The position numbers and the translations under genes are program-made. A DNA stretch of 64,000 nt from the NCBI GenBank assembly GCA_048498995.1, contig JBEHWX010000012.1, forward strand, positions 26,007 to 90,006, in the 5' to 3' direction. Below the pieces are notes generated by a model. That model did no database searches. It had not been told where the DNA came from and saw only the letters and a list, made by a program, of their open reading frames with translations. Below are positions 1 to 8,549 of the stretch, piece by piece. Source of the stretch: JBEHWX01 sp048498995. GTDB taxonomy: Bacteria > Bacteroidota > Ignavibacteria > OLB7. Position 1 is the stretch's first letter; each line of letters starts with the position of its first letter.

Positions 1-1167
1 ATCCCGGCCGCCGACCGGAATTTCTCCCAGCAGATCATCATGGCCATGGTCACCGGCCAGACCGATGGGATCGATGGCGAGGTCGACGACTCCGACCTGA
101 CCACGCTCCGCCCCCTGGTGCGGATGATCATGGGGAAGGATGTCGACATGACCGAGGTGGCCGAGGGGGTCCGTACCGTGATCGGTCGCGATCCGCTCCG
201 GACCGAGGACATGATCTACTGCCTTCTGATACTCGAGGTGCTGGAGCACTTCGCGCCGCGCGACCCGCGCTTCGCCGCCCTGCGCGAGGAGCTCGGCGAG
301 GACCTCACCCGATCCCTCCAGCGCCGCCTGGAGCGCCTGGCCGAGAACAAGCAGTTCACCTACGTCGCCTCCATGGCGGAGAAGTGGAGCGGATACCTGC
401 CGCCGCGCGAGGTGAAGCGCTGGAAGGCGCGCGCCGCCGAGCTGGCCGCCGCCTGGCGCGAGGCGCATCCGCAGCCGGATGAGCAGAAGGTGTGCGTGAC
501 GATGTTCGGGAGGATCGAGATCTCCCGCGGCTCCGAGCAGCCGAAGGCCACGCGCGGCGCCCGACTCAGGACCATCCTCGGACTGATGGTCGCCAACCAG
601 ATTCTCGATGATCCCCTCTCGCTTCAGGAGTTCTGCGCCATCGCCGAGGGGGACGCCGACCCGGAGCGCGCCAAGAACAACCTGCACGTCGGCATCCATC
701 GCCTCCGTGAGGCGCTCGGCCACGACGCGATCCTCACCGAGCAGCGCATCCCGCAGTTCAACCCGGAGATCGTGAAGGTGGATCTGCTGGACGCGCATCG
801 ACTGCTGGCCGATTCGAACGAGGCGCTCCGTCAGGGACATCTGATCCGCGCCTGGTCGTCGCTGCGCGAGGCGCTCGAGATCACCCGCGGCGAGGTCCCC
901 TACCCGACGCTCTACAACAACTTCTTCGAGGCGGCGCGGCAGGATTTCGAGCTCTACCTGCGCGCCACCACCATCGCCGTGGCGCGCGCGTTCCTCCTGG
1001 AGGAGGATGCGCCGAGCGCCGCGCAGGTGCTCCGTCTGGCGATAGCGTCGATGCCGGGGGACGACGAGATCTCCGAGCTCCTTTCCGACGCGCTCGTCCG
1101 CTCCGGACGTCGCGCCGATGCCCATCGGATGAAGATGCGGAACACCTCGGACGAAGTGATCAACTGA
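1..1167 (+). CDS. BTAD-type transcriptional regulator, 5'-partial
   Basis: The reading frame is open from base 1, so the gene starts upstream of the window; the first in-frame ATG is at 40. The visible 388 codons begin with a helical region. From about codon 164 ('VTMFGRIEI') comes an OmpR-like winged-helix segment containing 'NNLHVGIHRLREALG', and from about codon 260 a helical bacterial transcriptional activator (BTAD) region up to the stop. That order is typical of the C-terminus of AfsR/SARP-like regulators; whether a sensor or ATPase part lies upstream cannot be seen. A strong hairpin follows 34 nt after the stop. Target genes are unknown; the nearest downstream units are the 13-codon mini-gene and the giant glycosyltransferase. 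Family call fairly sure, role inferred. Confidence 0.75.
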   Translation: MPAADRNFSQQIIMAMVTGQTDGIDGEVDDSDLTTLRPLVRMIMGKDVDMTEVAEGVRTVIGRDPLRTEDMIYCLLILEVLEHFAPRDPRFAALREELGEDLTRSLQRRLERLAENKQFTYVASMAEKWSGYLPPREVKRWKARAAELAAAWREAHPQPDEQKVCVTMFGRIEISRGSEQPKATRGARLRTILGLMVANQILDDPLSLQEFCAIAEGDADPERAKNNLHVGIHRLREALGHDAILTEQRIPQFNPEIVKVDLLDAHRLLADSNEALRQGHLIRAWSSLREALEITRGEVPYPTLYNNFFEAARQDFELYLRATTIAVARAFLLEEDAPSAAQVLRLAIASMPGDDEISELLSDALVRSGRRADAHRMKMRNTSDEVIN

Positions 1168-1200
1168 GCACGATCGACCGAAAGGTCGGAGAACGATACG

Positions 1201-1236
1201 ACGAGGGGTGACCGCCGCGTGGCGATCACCCCTCGT
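1201..1236 (+). terminator. Intrinsic terminator of the BTAD regulator gene
   Basis: A 16-bp stem (1201-1216 with 1221-1236, one G-T pair) with a 4-nt loop is followed by a weak T-rich stretch (TCATTCTT), 34 nt after the stop codon. Confidence 0.8.
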
Positions 1237-1354
1237 TCATTCTTCGCCGATCCCTCCGCCTCCGCTCAACGCGCCCCGTGCACGCCGAAGCACGCGCGGC
1301 AACGGGTCGCCCGGGATACGATCCTCATTGGGGCGGGCGGGAGGGTGAAAAAGA

Positions 1355-1391
1355 GAACGGCCCCGTTCGCGTTGAGCGAGCGGGGCCGTTC
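1355..1391 (-). terminator. Intrinsic terminator of the minus-strand mini-gene
   Basis: A 16-bp stem (1355-1370 with 1376-1391, one mismatch) is followed on the minus strand by TCTTTTTC. It starts 34 nt after the stop of the 13-codon ORF, which points to a transcript reading leftwards. Confidence 0.8.
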
Positions 1392-1425
1392 GAGTTTATC
1401 TGGAAGCCCTAGTAGCGGACTGTCG

Positions 1426-1467
1426 CTAGCAGGCTGAACCAGAGGCTCCCAAATGAGACTTAGACAT
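1426..1467 (-). CDS. 13-residue peptide MSKSHLGASGSAC, mini-gene
   Basis: On the minus strand ATG at 1467 opens 13 codons ending in TAG at 1426. It is preceded by AGGAGGTGATCCC directly before the ATG, a 12-nt perfect complement of the usual 16S rRNA 3' end and much stronger than any other ribosome site in the window. Upstream is TTGACT-N17-TATCAT (1580-1552), giving a leader of about 80 nt; downstream is a strong terminator. Together they form a self-contained gene of about 200 nt. The peptide is small, Ser/Gly/Ala-rich, ends in Cys and has no signal peptide. I do not recognise it. It could be a signalling or RiPP-like peptide, a leader peptide or a ribosome-occupying regulatory RNA. The SD and flanking signals are seen; function is unknown. 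Confidence 0.6.
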   Translation of the reverse strand: MSKSHLGASGSAC

Positions 1468-1551
1468 GGGATCACCTCCTCTCGCAGGGATTGTGGATAC
1501 ACGTCGAAGGCTTCCCTGGAAAAACCCCCGCCGCAGCGCAATTGTGGATCG

Positions 1552-1580
1552 ATGATACGGCACTCCGGGTGCGAAGTCAA
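1552..1580 (-). promoter_or_regulatory. Sigma70-like promoter of the mini-gene
   Basis: On the minus strand TTGACT (1580-1575), a 17-nt spacer and TATCAT (1557-1552) match the E. coli-type consensus at 5/6 in both boxes. The predicted start is near 1545. Confidence 0.6.
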
Positions 1581-2056
1581 GCGCGAAGTTGTCGCGCCCG
1601 AAGTTTTTCTCGAAATGCCGATTCAGGGACGTGATGGGTAGACGGATCGTCGGAACCCGTTAGTGTGGGCCGTGCGGAGGTATTTGGAAGAAAATATTCC
1701 GATCTCTAGATTCGCACTCGCTCGCGCCGATCGCCCGGCGCCGCGCAAGCCATCACGACCACACGCAGAGCATCCGTCGCAGCAGAGATCACCATCGGTC
1801 GCCATGATTATTGATCGACCATCCGCGACAGCCGCGCGCATCCCGTGAGTCGCACCGGCATGCGCCGCCCGGGGCCACATCGGCCGGGCACGCCACGCAC
1901 GCACCCGATTCCATCGCCGACCCTCCCGCGCCGCGGACGCGCGTACCCGCTTCCGCCATCACGACGCATCGGGAGGAGATTCCAACCGGCCCGGGCAGGA
2001 CGTGCCGGCCACCATCATCACCATTTCTTCGGAACCTTTCTTCGGAGCATCGCCAC

Positions 2057-5000
2057 ATGGCATCACTCGCACTCTGCATGATCGTCAGGAACGAGGAGGA
2101 GGTCCTCGCCCGTTGCCTCTCCTCCGTCGCCGATATCGTCGACGAGATCGTTATCGTCGACACCGGATCGACCGACACCACCATCGATATCGCGAACAGC
2201 TTCAACGCCAGGATCTTCCATCACGAATGGACCGACGACTTCGCCGACGCGCGCAACGTCTCCTTCGAGGCGGCCACCAGCGATTACATCCTCTGGATGG
2301 ATGCCGACGACGTGCTCCTGCCGGATGATCGCGCCAGGCTCATCGAGCTGAAGGAGCGCCTGGAGAAGGATGTCTACTACCTTCGCTACGACTACGCGCA
2401 GGACCCGGCCGGCAATTCGATCTGCCTGCTCTACCGCGAGCGGATCGTCAGAAACCGGCAGGATGTCCGGTGGATCTATCCGATCCACGAGTGCCTTTCG
2501 CTGCCGCCGGGGATCGCCAGCGAGGTGGTCGAGATCACGATCACGCACCGGCGCACGGCCGCCGGCGCCGCGGTCGACACCAACCGGAATCTCAGGATCC
2601 TGGAGCGCGCCGTCGACGAGGAGCGCTACCGGGACGATCCGCGCGTGCGCTACTATCTGGGGAAGGAGTATCACGACACCGGCGCCTTCGCCACGGCGAT
2701 CGCCACCTACCGGAGCTTCCTGGAGATGGAGAAGGGCTGGGTCGAGGACCGGTTCTGCGCCCATTACCGGCTGGCACAGTGCCTTCTCCACCTGGCCGGC
2801 GAGGAGCCGGAGCGGCAGGAGGAATACCGCGCCGCTGCGCGCGTGGAGGCCCGGCTGGCGCGCCGGCTCGACGCCGAGCGCGCCGAGCCCTGCTATCTGC
2901 TCGGCATCATCTCGATGGATGAGGAGGATTATCGCGAGGCGATCTTCTGGTTCGAGCTCTGCCTCCGCCCACGCCCGGACGTGCTGAGTCCGGTGGATAT
3001 CCATGCGTATACCGTCGGTCCTCTCTCGATGCTCTGCGTCTGCCACGACCGGCTCGGCGATCTCGATCGCGCGCGGGAGTACAACGATCGGGCACTCGCG
3101 CTGGCGCCGGAGGACACGCGCCTGCTGCACAACCGCGCCTATCTCGACTCCCGTCGCCGCCGCGAGCGGCGCAAGCTCCCGGAGCCGATCAAGCTCAACC
3201 TCGGCTCCGGCAACAAGCGCTACCTGGATTACATCAACTGCGACAAGTACCCGGGACGGGAGGTGGACTGGGTGATGCCGCTGGAGGCGATCCCGCTGGA
3301 GGATGCCACGGTGCAGGCGATCCACAGCGAGCACGCGCTGGAGCACACCTACCACGCCACCGCGCGCGCCGCGCTCCGCGAGTGGAGCCGCGTGCTGAAG
3401 CCGGGAGGCGAGCTGCTGCTGAAGATCCCCGATCTGGCCGCCTGCTGCCGCGCCTATCTGGAGGCCACCTCCCAGGCGTATCGCGACTGGTATCGCTACA
3501 CGATCTACGGCATCCAGAAGTCACAGGGAAATGAGCCGATGGAAGGGCAGATTCATTACACCGGCTTCTCGCCGGAGGAGCTTGCCTCCGAGCTCACCGA
3601 CGCCGGATTCGTGATCGACTATGTGAAGACCTACGATGGCTACGGCACTCCCTCGATCGAGGCGCGCGCGCTCCGCGAGGCCAGCCGCCTCACCATTGGC
3701 TGGGTGGCCGCCGGCTCCTCGATGCTCTCGCCGCAGTATCGCATCAGGACCTACAACGTCCACCGCTGGCTCCGCTCCCGCGGCTACCGCTCGGCGCTCA
3801 TCTCGTCCGACGAGATCCACCATGTCGACACCGTGATCTTCTCCCGCGTCTTCAACTGGGACGAGCTGGAGCTGATGCGCGCGGCCAAGGAGATGGGAAA
3901 ACGGGTGCTGCTCGATATCTGCGAGGATATGTTCGATCTCCCCTTCCCCGCCTTCACGCCGATGCTCGAGGAGGCGGAGATGGTGATCTGCTGCTCCCAT
4001 GTGCTGGCCGAGAAGGCGCGGGCCGTGAACCCGAACGTGCTCGTGATCGAGGATGCCGTGGAGGCGGACTTCGCGCTCAACTGCGCGTACGAATCGGGAC
4101 GCCGCCTTCGCGTGGTCTGGGTCGGCATGGGAGGCAACGCCCATCACGCCGAGAAGCTCCGGCCGATGATCGAGGAGCTCGGCTACGAGCTGGTGACGGT
4201 GCACGAGCACCCGGACGCCGATATCCCCTGGGAGCTGGACACCTGGCAGGAGATCCTCGCCGGCTGCGATATCGCCATTGCCCCGATCGATCAGCAGCTG
4301 CAGCCGGCCAAGTCCAACAACAAGCTGACGACCTACATGGCGCTCGGCCTGCCGACGGTGGCCGCGCCGCTGGACGCCTATCTCCGTGTCGTGCGCGACG
4401 GCGAGAACGGGTTCATCGCCAGGGATCCGGAGGAGTGGCGGAGCGCGCTTTCCGCGCTTGCCGACCCGGAGCTCCGCGCCAGAATCGGCGCGGCGGCCAA
4501 ACAGACCGCCCTCGGCTACCATCTCGACGCGATCGGTCAGATGTGGGCCAACTTCCTCCTCTACGGCACCCTCCGTCGTGAGACCGTGGACATGGTGATC
4601 GCGGCCTGTGGCGACTCGAAGTTCCTCCGCGTCTGCATCAACAGCATCCGCGCCTGCACGCCGGAGCCCTACCGGATCATCGTGGTGATGAGCGGCGTGG
4701 CCGAGGATCCCACGGACTTCCCGGACGACGTTACGCTGATCCGCGTCGAGCGGCGTCTCAACTACTCCGAGGCGCTCAACATCGGCATCCTCGCCGGCAA
4801 CGGAGAATACGTCTGCCTGATGAACGACGACGTGATCTTCTCCCGGGGATGGCTCGAGGCGTTGCGCGCCGAGCTGCGCGGGAGCGTCGGGATCGTCAAC
4901 CCCCTCTCCAACTGCGATCGCGGCTGGCTCCATCGCTACGAGCTGAAGATCGACGACGTGCAGCTGCTCCCCGGATCGAACACGTTTTACGGCGACACGA

Positions 5001-6511
5001 TCCAGGTGCGGGGGGTGGCGCGTCCGGGCTTCGCGCCGGAGCGACTCTACGGCTACGATCCGGGAGCGCAACGGGTCTATGCCCGCGAGTGGGTGGCGCT
5101 CTACTGCACGCTGATGACTCGCGAGACGATCCGACGCGTGGGACTGCTCGACGAGGAGTTCGTCAACGGCTGCGAGGATCTCGACTACGGACGCCGCGCG
5201 CTCAGGCTCGGCATCGAGTCGCGCATCGTGGAGCGCGCCTTCGTGTTCCACTTCGGTGGCATCAGCCGCACGGCGCGGGAGCTGGAGCTCGGCGAGGCCT
5301 ACCGGATCGAGGATCGCGGCAACCACGCGCGCGTGGCGTTCAAGTACGGCAGCCCGCTGCTGGTGATCCACACCGGCGACGCGTTCGAGCCATGGTCGGC
5401 CTCGAGCATCGACGGCGGCGGCATCGGCGGATCGGAAACGGCCGCCGCCCGCATGGCCGAGGAGCTCTCGGCGCTCGGCTACCGCGTGGTTCTCTTCGGC
5501 CGGTGCGAGGGGATGGAAGGAACCATCCACAACGTGGAGTACGTCTCCTCCGAGCGCTTCGCGCGGTTCGCGTCGATGCATCATATCGATGTCTTCATCG
5601 CCTCGCGCTACGCCAACCTGCTCGATCAGACCATCCGCGCCACCAGGCGCTACCTCTGGGTGCACGACATCTATGCGCTCGGCTCCCCCTTCGGCGAGGA
5701 GGATCTGGTGCGCAGGCACTATGATGAGCTCGACGGCATCTTCTGTCTGAGTCCGTGGCACGCCTCCTTCTTCGCCGACATCCACGGCGTGCCGCTCGAG
5801 AAGATCATCGTCACCGGCAACGGCATCGACCTGGAGCGCTTCGAGCGGAAGGTGGCGCGGCAACCGGGACGCCTGATCTACACGTCGAGCCCGGACCGCG
5901 GCCTCGACACGCTGCTGGAGATCTTCCCGGCCATTCAGGCGCTGCGCCCGGAAACGGAGCTCCATATCTACTACGGCTTCGGCAACTGGGACGCGGCGAT
6001 GGAGCGCTCAGGCGACCATCGCGCGCGCGCGATGCGCGACAAGATCCTCGGCCTGCTCGATCAGCCCGGCGTGTTCTACCACGGCCGTATCGGCCAGGAC
6101 CGGCTGGCCGAGGAGTTCCTGAAGAGCGATATCTGGCTCTATCCCACGCGCTTCACCGAAACCTACTGCATCACCGCGCTCGAGGCGCAGATGGCCGGCG
6201 TGGCCTGCATCTGCACCGACCTGGCCGCGCTGAACACCACGGTCGGCGATCGAGGCATTCTGATCGAGGGAGATGCCTACTCCGAGGAGTATCGCGAGCG
6301 GGCGATCGCCGAGGTGTGCGAGCTGCTGGAGAACCGGAAGAAGCGGGATGAGCTGGCGGCGCGAGGACGGGAGTGGGCGCGGCACCAGACCTGGCGCGCG
6401 CGGGCGCGGGAGTGGGCGGCGATCTTCGCCACCGAGGGAATCGATCCGAATGGAGGGGAGTCCGACGCCGAGCGCGCCGGTGAATGGTCCTTCCTCCTGG
6501 CCGAGGATTGA
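2057..6511 (+). CDS. Multidomain glycosyltransferase/methyltransferase fusion
   Basis: A 1484-residue protein with at least five modules. Residues 1-230 are a GT2 glycosyltransferase ('MIVRNEEEVLARCL', 'WMDADD'). 230-375 is a TPR-like helical region. 378-545 is a SAM methyltransferase ('LNLGSGNK', 'HALEHT', 'VLKPGGELLLKIPD'). 547-840 is GT-B/GT4-like. 845-1095 is a second GT2 ('MNDDVIFSRGWLEAL'). 1100-1484 is a GT4 domain ('GIGGSETAAARMAEEL', 'GNGIDLERF', 'EAQMAGV'). I start at 2057 because the domain begins there with GGAG ten bases upstream; the frame stays open to 1811 but that extension is Pro/Arg/His-rich and not protein-like. No signal peptide or membrane segment is seen, so a cytoplasmic enzyme building a decorated surface glycan or glycosylating protein is likely. 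The substrate is unknown. Confidence 0.9.
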   Translation: MASLALCMIVRNEEEVLARCLSSVADIVDEIVIVDTGSTDTTIDIANSFNARIFHHEWTDDFADARNVSFEAATSDYILWMDADDVLLPDDRARLIELKERLEKDVYYLRYDYAQDPAGNSICLLYRERIVRNRQDVRWIYPIHECLSLPPGIASEVVEITITHRRTAAGAAVDTNRNLRILERAVDEERYRDDPRVRYYLGKEYHDTGAFATAIATYRSFLEMEKGWVEDRFCAHYRLAQCLLHLAGEEPERQEEYRAAARVEARLARRLDAERAEPCYLLGIISMDEEDYREAIFWFELCLRPRPDVLSPVDIHAYTVGPLSMLCVCHDRLGDLDRAREYNDRALALAPEDTRLLHNRAYLDSRRRRERRKLPEPIKLNLGSGNKRYLDYINCDKYPGREVDWVMPLEAIPLEDATVQAIHSEHALEHTYHATARAALREWSRVLKPGGELLLKIPDLAACCRAYLEATSQAYRDWYRYTIYGIQKSQGNEPMEGQIHYTGFSPEELASELTDAGFVIDYVKTYDGYGTPSIEARALREASRLTIGWVAAGSSMLSPQYRIRTYNVHRWLRSRGYRSALISSDEIHHVDTVIFSRVFNWDELELMRAAKEMGKRVLLDICEDMFDLPFPAFTPMLEEAEMVICCSHVLAEKARAVNPNVLVIEDAVEADFALNCAYESGRRLRVVWVGMGGNAHHAEKLRPMIEELGYELVTVHEHPDADIPWELDTWQEILAGCDIAIAPIDQQLQPAKSNNKLTTYMALGLPTVAAPLDAYLRVVRDGENGFIARDPEEWRSALSALADPELRARIGAAAKQTALGYHLDAIGQMWANFLLYGTLRRETVDMVIAACGDSKFLRVCINSIRACTPEPYRIIVVMSGVAEDPTDFPDDVTLIRVERRLNYSEALNIGILAGNGEYVCLMNDDVIFSRGWLEALRAELRGSVGIVNPLSNCDRGWLHRYELKIDDVQLLPGSNTFYGDTIQVRGVARPGFAPERLYGYDPGAQRVYAREWVALYCTLMTRETIRRVGLLDEEFVNGCEDLDYGRRALRLGIESRIVERAFVFHFGGISRTARELELGEAYRIEDRGNHARVAFKYGSPLLVIHTGDAFEPWSASSIDGGGIGGSETAAARMAEELSALGYRVVLFGRCEGMEGTIHNVEYVSSERFARFASMHHIDVFIASRYANLLDQTIRATRRYLWVHDIYALGSPFGEEDLVRRHYDELDGIFCLSPWHASFFADIHGVPLEKIIVTGNGIDLERFERKVARQPGRLIYTSSPDRGLDTLLEIFPAIQALRPETELHIYYGFGNWDAAMERSGDHRARAMRDKILGLLDQPGVFYHGRIGQDRLAEEFLKSDIWLYPTRFTETYCITALEAQMAGVACICTDLAALNTTVGDRGILIEGDAYSEEYRERAIAEVCELLENRKKRDELAARGREWARHQTWRARAREWAAIFATEGIDPNGGESDAERAGEWSFLLAED

Positions 6512-6663
6512 TCGGCGGATCCGCCGGGAGTATCGGTGGATCGATGCGAGGAACGATGCCGGCGCCGGGGGCGGCGATCGCGAGACGGAGCGCGCGGTCA
6601 TCACGGCGTCACGATCATGGCCGAGGGCGCGAGCGTGGATCTGCTCCGAAGCACGCTCCGCTC

Positions 6664-6696
6664 GAACGGGCCGGGGAGGTACACCCCGGCCCGTTC
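6664..6696. terminator. Hairpin between convergent genes
   Basis: A perfect 13-bp GC-rich stem (6664-6676 with 6684-6696) lies between the glycosyltransferase gene (plus) and the small exported protein (minus) and may end both transcripts. The T-tract is poor on both sides. Confidence 0.6.
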
Positions 6697-6711
6697 TCAT
6701 ATCCACCACGC

Positions 6712-7248
6712 TCAGCGCAGCGCGACGGTCGGCAGCTCCCGTGCCTGGTCCCAGTTGCGCGGGGTGATGTCGATGCAGTCATCGCAGCGCTGGCCGGGAA
6801 TCTGTCCGGTGAAGCGCCGGGCGTTCCGGTCGTAGTCGAGCACGAAGCTGCCGCGGATCGGCGGGATGGAGTCTATCACCACGGTCGTTCCGGCGCGCCA
6901 GGGAAGGTTGATCGCCGTCAGGTCGGTGCCGCTCCCCTCCCGCGCGATCTCGATCTTCTTCACCGGGGAGCAGTTGTCGACGATGTACCACCCTCCGCCG
7001 AGCGCATAGGGGCTCACCTCCTCGTACATCGTGTCCCGCGTCTCGGCCCGCATCGAATAGACGGCGATGCGGATGTCGAGCGCGTTGTCGTTGCCGGTTC
7101 CGGAGGTATCCACCCCGAGCAGATGGAAGTAGAGGCGTCCGCAGTTCATCTTCGCTTCCCCGCCGGCGCGATGCCAGGGAGAAGGGATCAGGATGAAGGC
7201 GACCGTGAGTGCCACCAGGATCGCGAGCGTTATCAGCAGCGTGCGCAT
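6712..7248 (-). CDS. Small exported or membrane-anchored hypothetical protein
   Basis: 178 residues. The N-terminus 'MRTLLITLAILVALTVAFIL' is a clear signal peptide or single membrane anchor, which is why I start at 7248 rather than at the ATG 17 codons upstream; AGGGA lies about 9 nt before it. The mature part has four cysteines ('MNCGRL', 'DNCSPV', 'RCDDC') that could form two disulphides in the periplasm. It lies downstream of the ABC exporter genes on the same strand, 109 nt after the adaptor gene, with a small hairpin between. I do not recognise a family. Confidence 0.65.
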   Translation of the reverse strand: MRTLLITLAILVALTVAFILIPSPWHRAGGEAKMNCGRLYFHLLGVDTSGTGNDNALDIRIAVYSMRAETRDTMYEEVSPYALGGGWYIVDNCSPVKKIEIAREGSGTDLTAINLPWRAGTTVVIDSIPPIRGSFVLDYDRNARRFTGQIPGQRCDDCIDITPRNWDQARELPTVALR

Positions 7249-7357
7249 GTTGAATGGTCCCTGTTGTCGACGTTGTCTCATATGCGGTTTCGCGTTCATC
7301 GGTGTCCGCCGAAAGGCTGTTATCGGTGGAGGGCGCGCGCCGGCTATCGGCGCGGCG

Positions 7358-8545
7358 TCACGGCTCCCGTTCCGGCTCCTCGGCGCGCTCCACCGCGACG
7401 CCGTTGGTCACCTGATCGGAGGGGTGAACGATCACGCGATCCCCCTCGCGCAATCCGGAGAGCACCTCCGCCTCGAGCGCGCTGCGATGCCCCACCGCGA
7501 CCGGGACGCGCACCGCCTTTCCCTGTTTCACCACGAACGTGCTCCAGCCGCCACCGCTCCGGAACAGCGCGCTGGAGGGGACTTTCACCACCGACGGGCT
7601 CTCCCAGAGAATGATCCCCGCGCGGACGCGGAATCCGTCGCCGAGCTCGGCCGGATGGTCGATCAGCGTGGCGATCACGTTCACCCGCTGCTCCTCGATG
7701 CCGAGCGCGGAGATCTTCGTGAAGGCCGCGGGCTCCACGTAGCCGACACGCGCGCGGAGCGTCTGCTCCCCTCCCCAGCCGTCGATCACGATCGGGGCGC
7801 CGGCGCGCACCGGCACCGCGTCGGAGGAGAGCAGATCGATCACCACCTCGACGCCGAGCGGATCGCCGACCTGCATGATCGGCGTGCCGGCCGGCAGCAC
7901 CCGCTCGCTGGTCTCCAGCAGCCGGAGCACGCGACCTCGCACGGGAGAGCGGAGCGTGATGCTCCGCGTGCCGCTCCCCTGGTAGGCGCCGCGCGCGGCC
8001 ATCACCTGCGCCAGATCGGACTCGGCGCCGCGGGTGCGGGAGCGGGCCGTCTCCAGATCGCGCGTGGCGGCGCGGACGGCGCTCTCGGCATTTTCCGACT
8101 GCTGGCGCGGAACGGCGCCGGCGGCCAGAAGCTCGCCAAGGCGCTTCCGCTCCCGCTCGGCATCGGAGAGCGCCAGCTCGGAGCGTCCCTCGGCGGCGCG
8201 CACGCCATCCAGCGCCGCGCGCGCCGCCGCTATCCGAGCCTCGATCTCCTGCTGCTGCAGCGGGTCGATCGGCGGCGGCAGGAGCGTCGCCACCGACATC
8301 CCGGGCGACACCGGGTCGCCATCGCGCAGGTCGACGCGCATCAGCCTGCCGCTCACCGGCGCCGAGACCACGTATCGATCGTGAATCCTGGTGATGCCGT
8401 CCGCCTCCAGAAGCACCCGGAGCGGGCCGCGCGTCACCACGCCGGTTTCGATCGAGACCGGCTTCGGCCAGAAGGCGGCCGTCAGCAGCGCCGCCAGCGC
8501 AAGCAGGATCAATCCCCAGACAATCCTCCTCTTGGTGAGCTTCAT
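7358..8545 (-). CDS. HlyD/MacA-type periplasmic adaptor of an ABC exporter
   Basis: 395 residues. An N-terminal membrane helix (about 10-26) is followed by a lipoyl half ('VSAPVSGRLMRVDLRDGDPVSPG', about 61-83), an alpha-helical hairpin rich in Glu/Ala/Arg (about 95-190), the second lipoyl half ('LRSPVRGRVLRLLE') and C-terminal beta-barrel/proximal domains. This order is that of membrane fusion proteins linking an inner-membrane pump to an outer-membrane channel. It starts 4 nt after the permease stop, with GGAG in the permease end as ribosome site, so it is the third gene of the operon ATPase-permease-adaptor. No TolC-like channel gene lies next to it. The exported substrate is unknown. Confidence 0.88.
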   Translation of the reverse strand: MKLTKRRIVWGLILLALAALLTAAFWPKPVSIETGVVTRGPLRVLLEADGITRIHDRYVVSAPVSGRLMRVDLRDGDPVSPGMSVATLLPPPIDPLQQQEIEARIAAARAALDGVRAAEGRSELALSDAERERKRLGELLAAGAVPRQQSENAESAVRAATRDLETARSRTRGAESDLAQVMAARGAYQGSGTRSITLRSPVRGRVLRLLETSERVLPAGTPIMQVGDPLGVEVVIDLLSSDAVPVRAGAPIVIDGWGGEQTLRARVGYVEPAAFTKISALGIEEQRVNVIATLIDHPAELGDGFRVRAGIILWESPSVVKVPSSALFRSGGGWSTFVVKQGKAVRVPVAVGHRSALEAEVLSGLREGDRVIVHPSDQVTNGVAVERAEEPEREP

Positions 8546-8549
8546 ACCG

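Noticed and set aside
1468..1480. GGGATCACCTCCT on the plus strand, like the 3' end of 16S rRNA
   Set aside because: No other rRNA sequence around it; it is simply the complement of the mini-gene's maximal SD.
1490..1549. Replication origin (DnaA boxes)
   Set aside because: Only two partial boxes, no AT-rich region and no dnaA/dnaN nearby.
1811..2056. N-terminal extension of the glycosyltransferase frame
   Set aside because: Pro/Arg/His-rich, no SD; the GT2 domain starts cleanly at 2057.
3521..5965. An 814-codon open frame antisense to the glycosyltransferase
   Set aside because: Arg/His/Val-rich shadow produced by GC-rich third positions; no ribosome site, no domain, and the plus-strand gene is beyond doubt. 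The same holds for the long plus-strand frame over the ABC permease (8391-10961).
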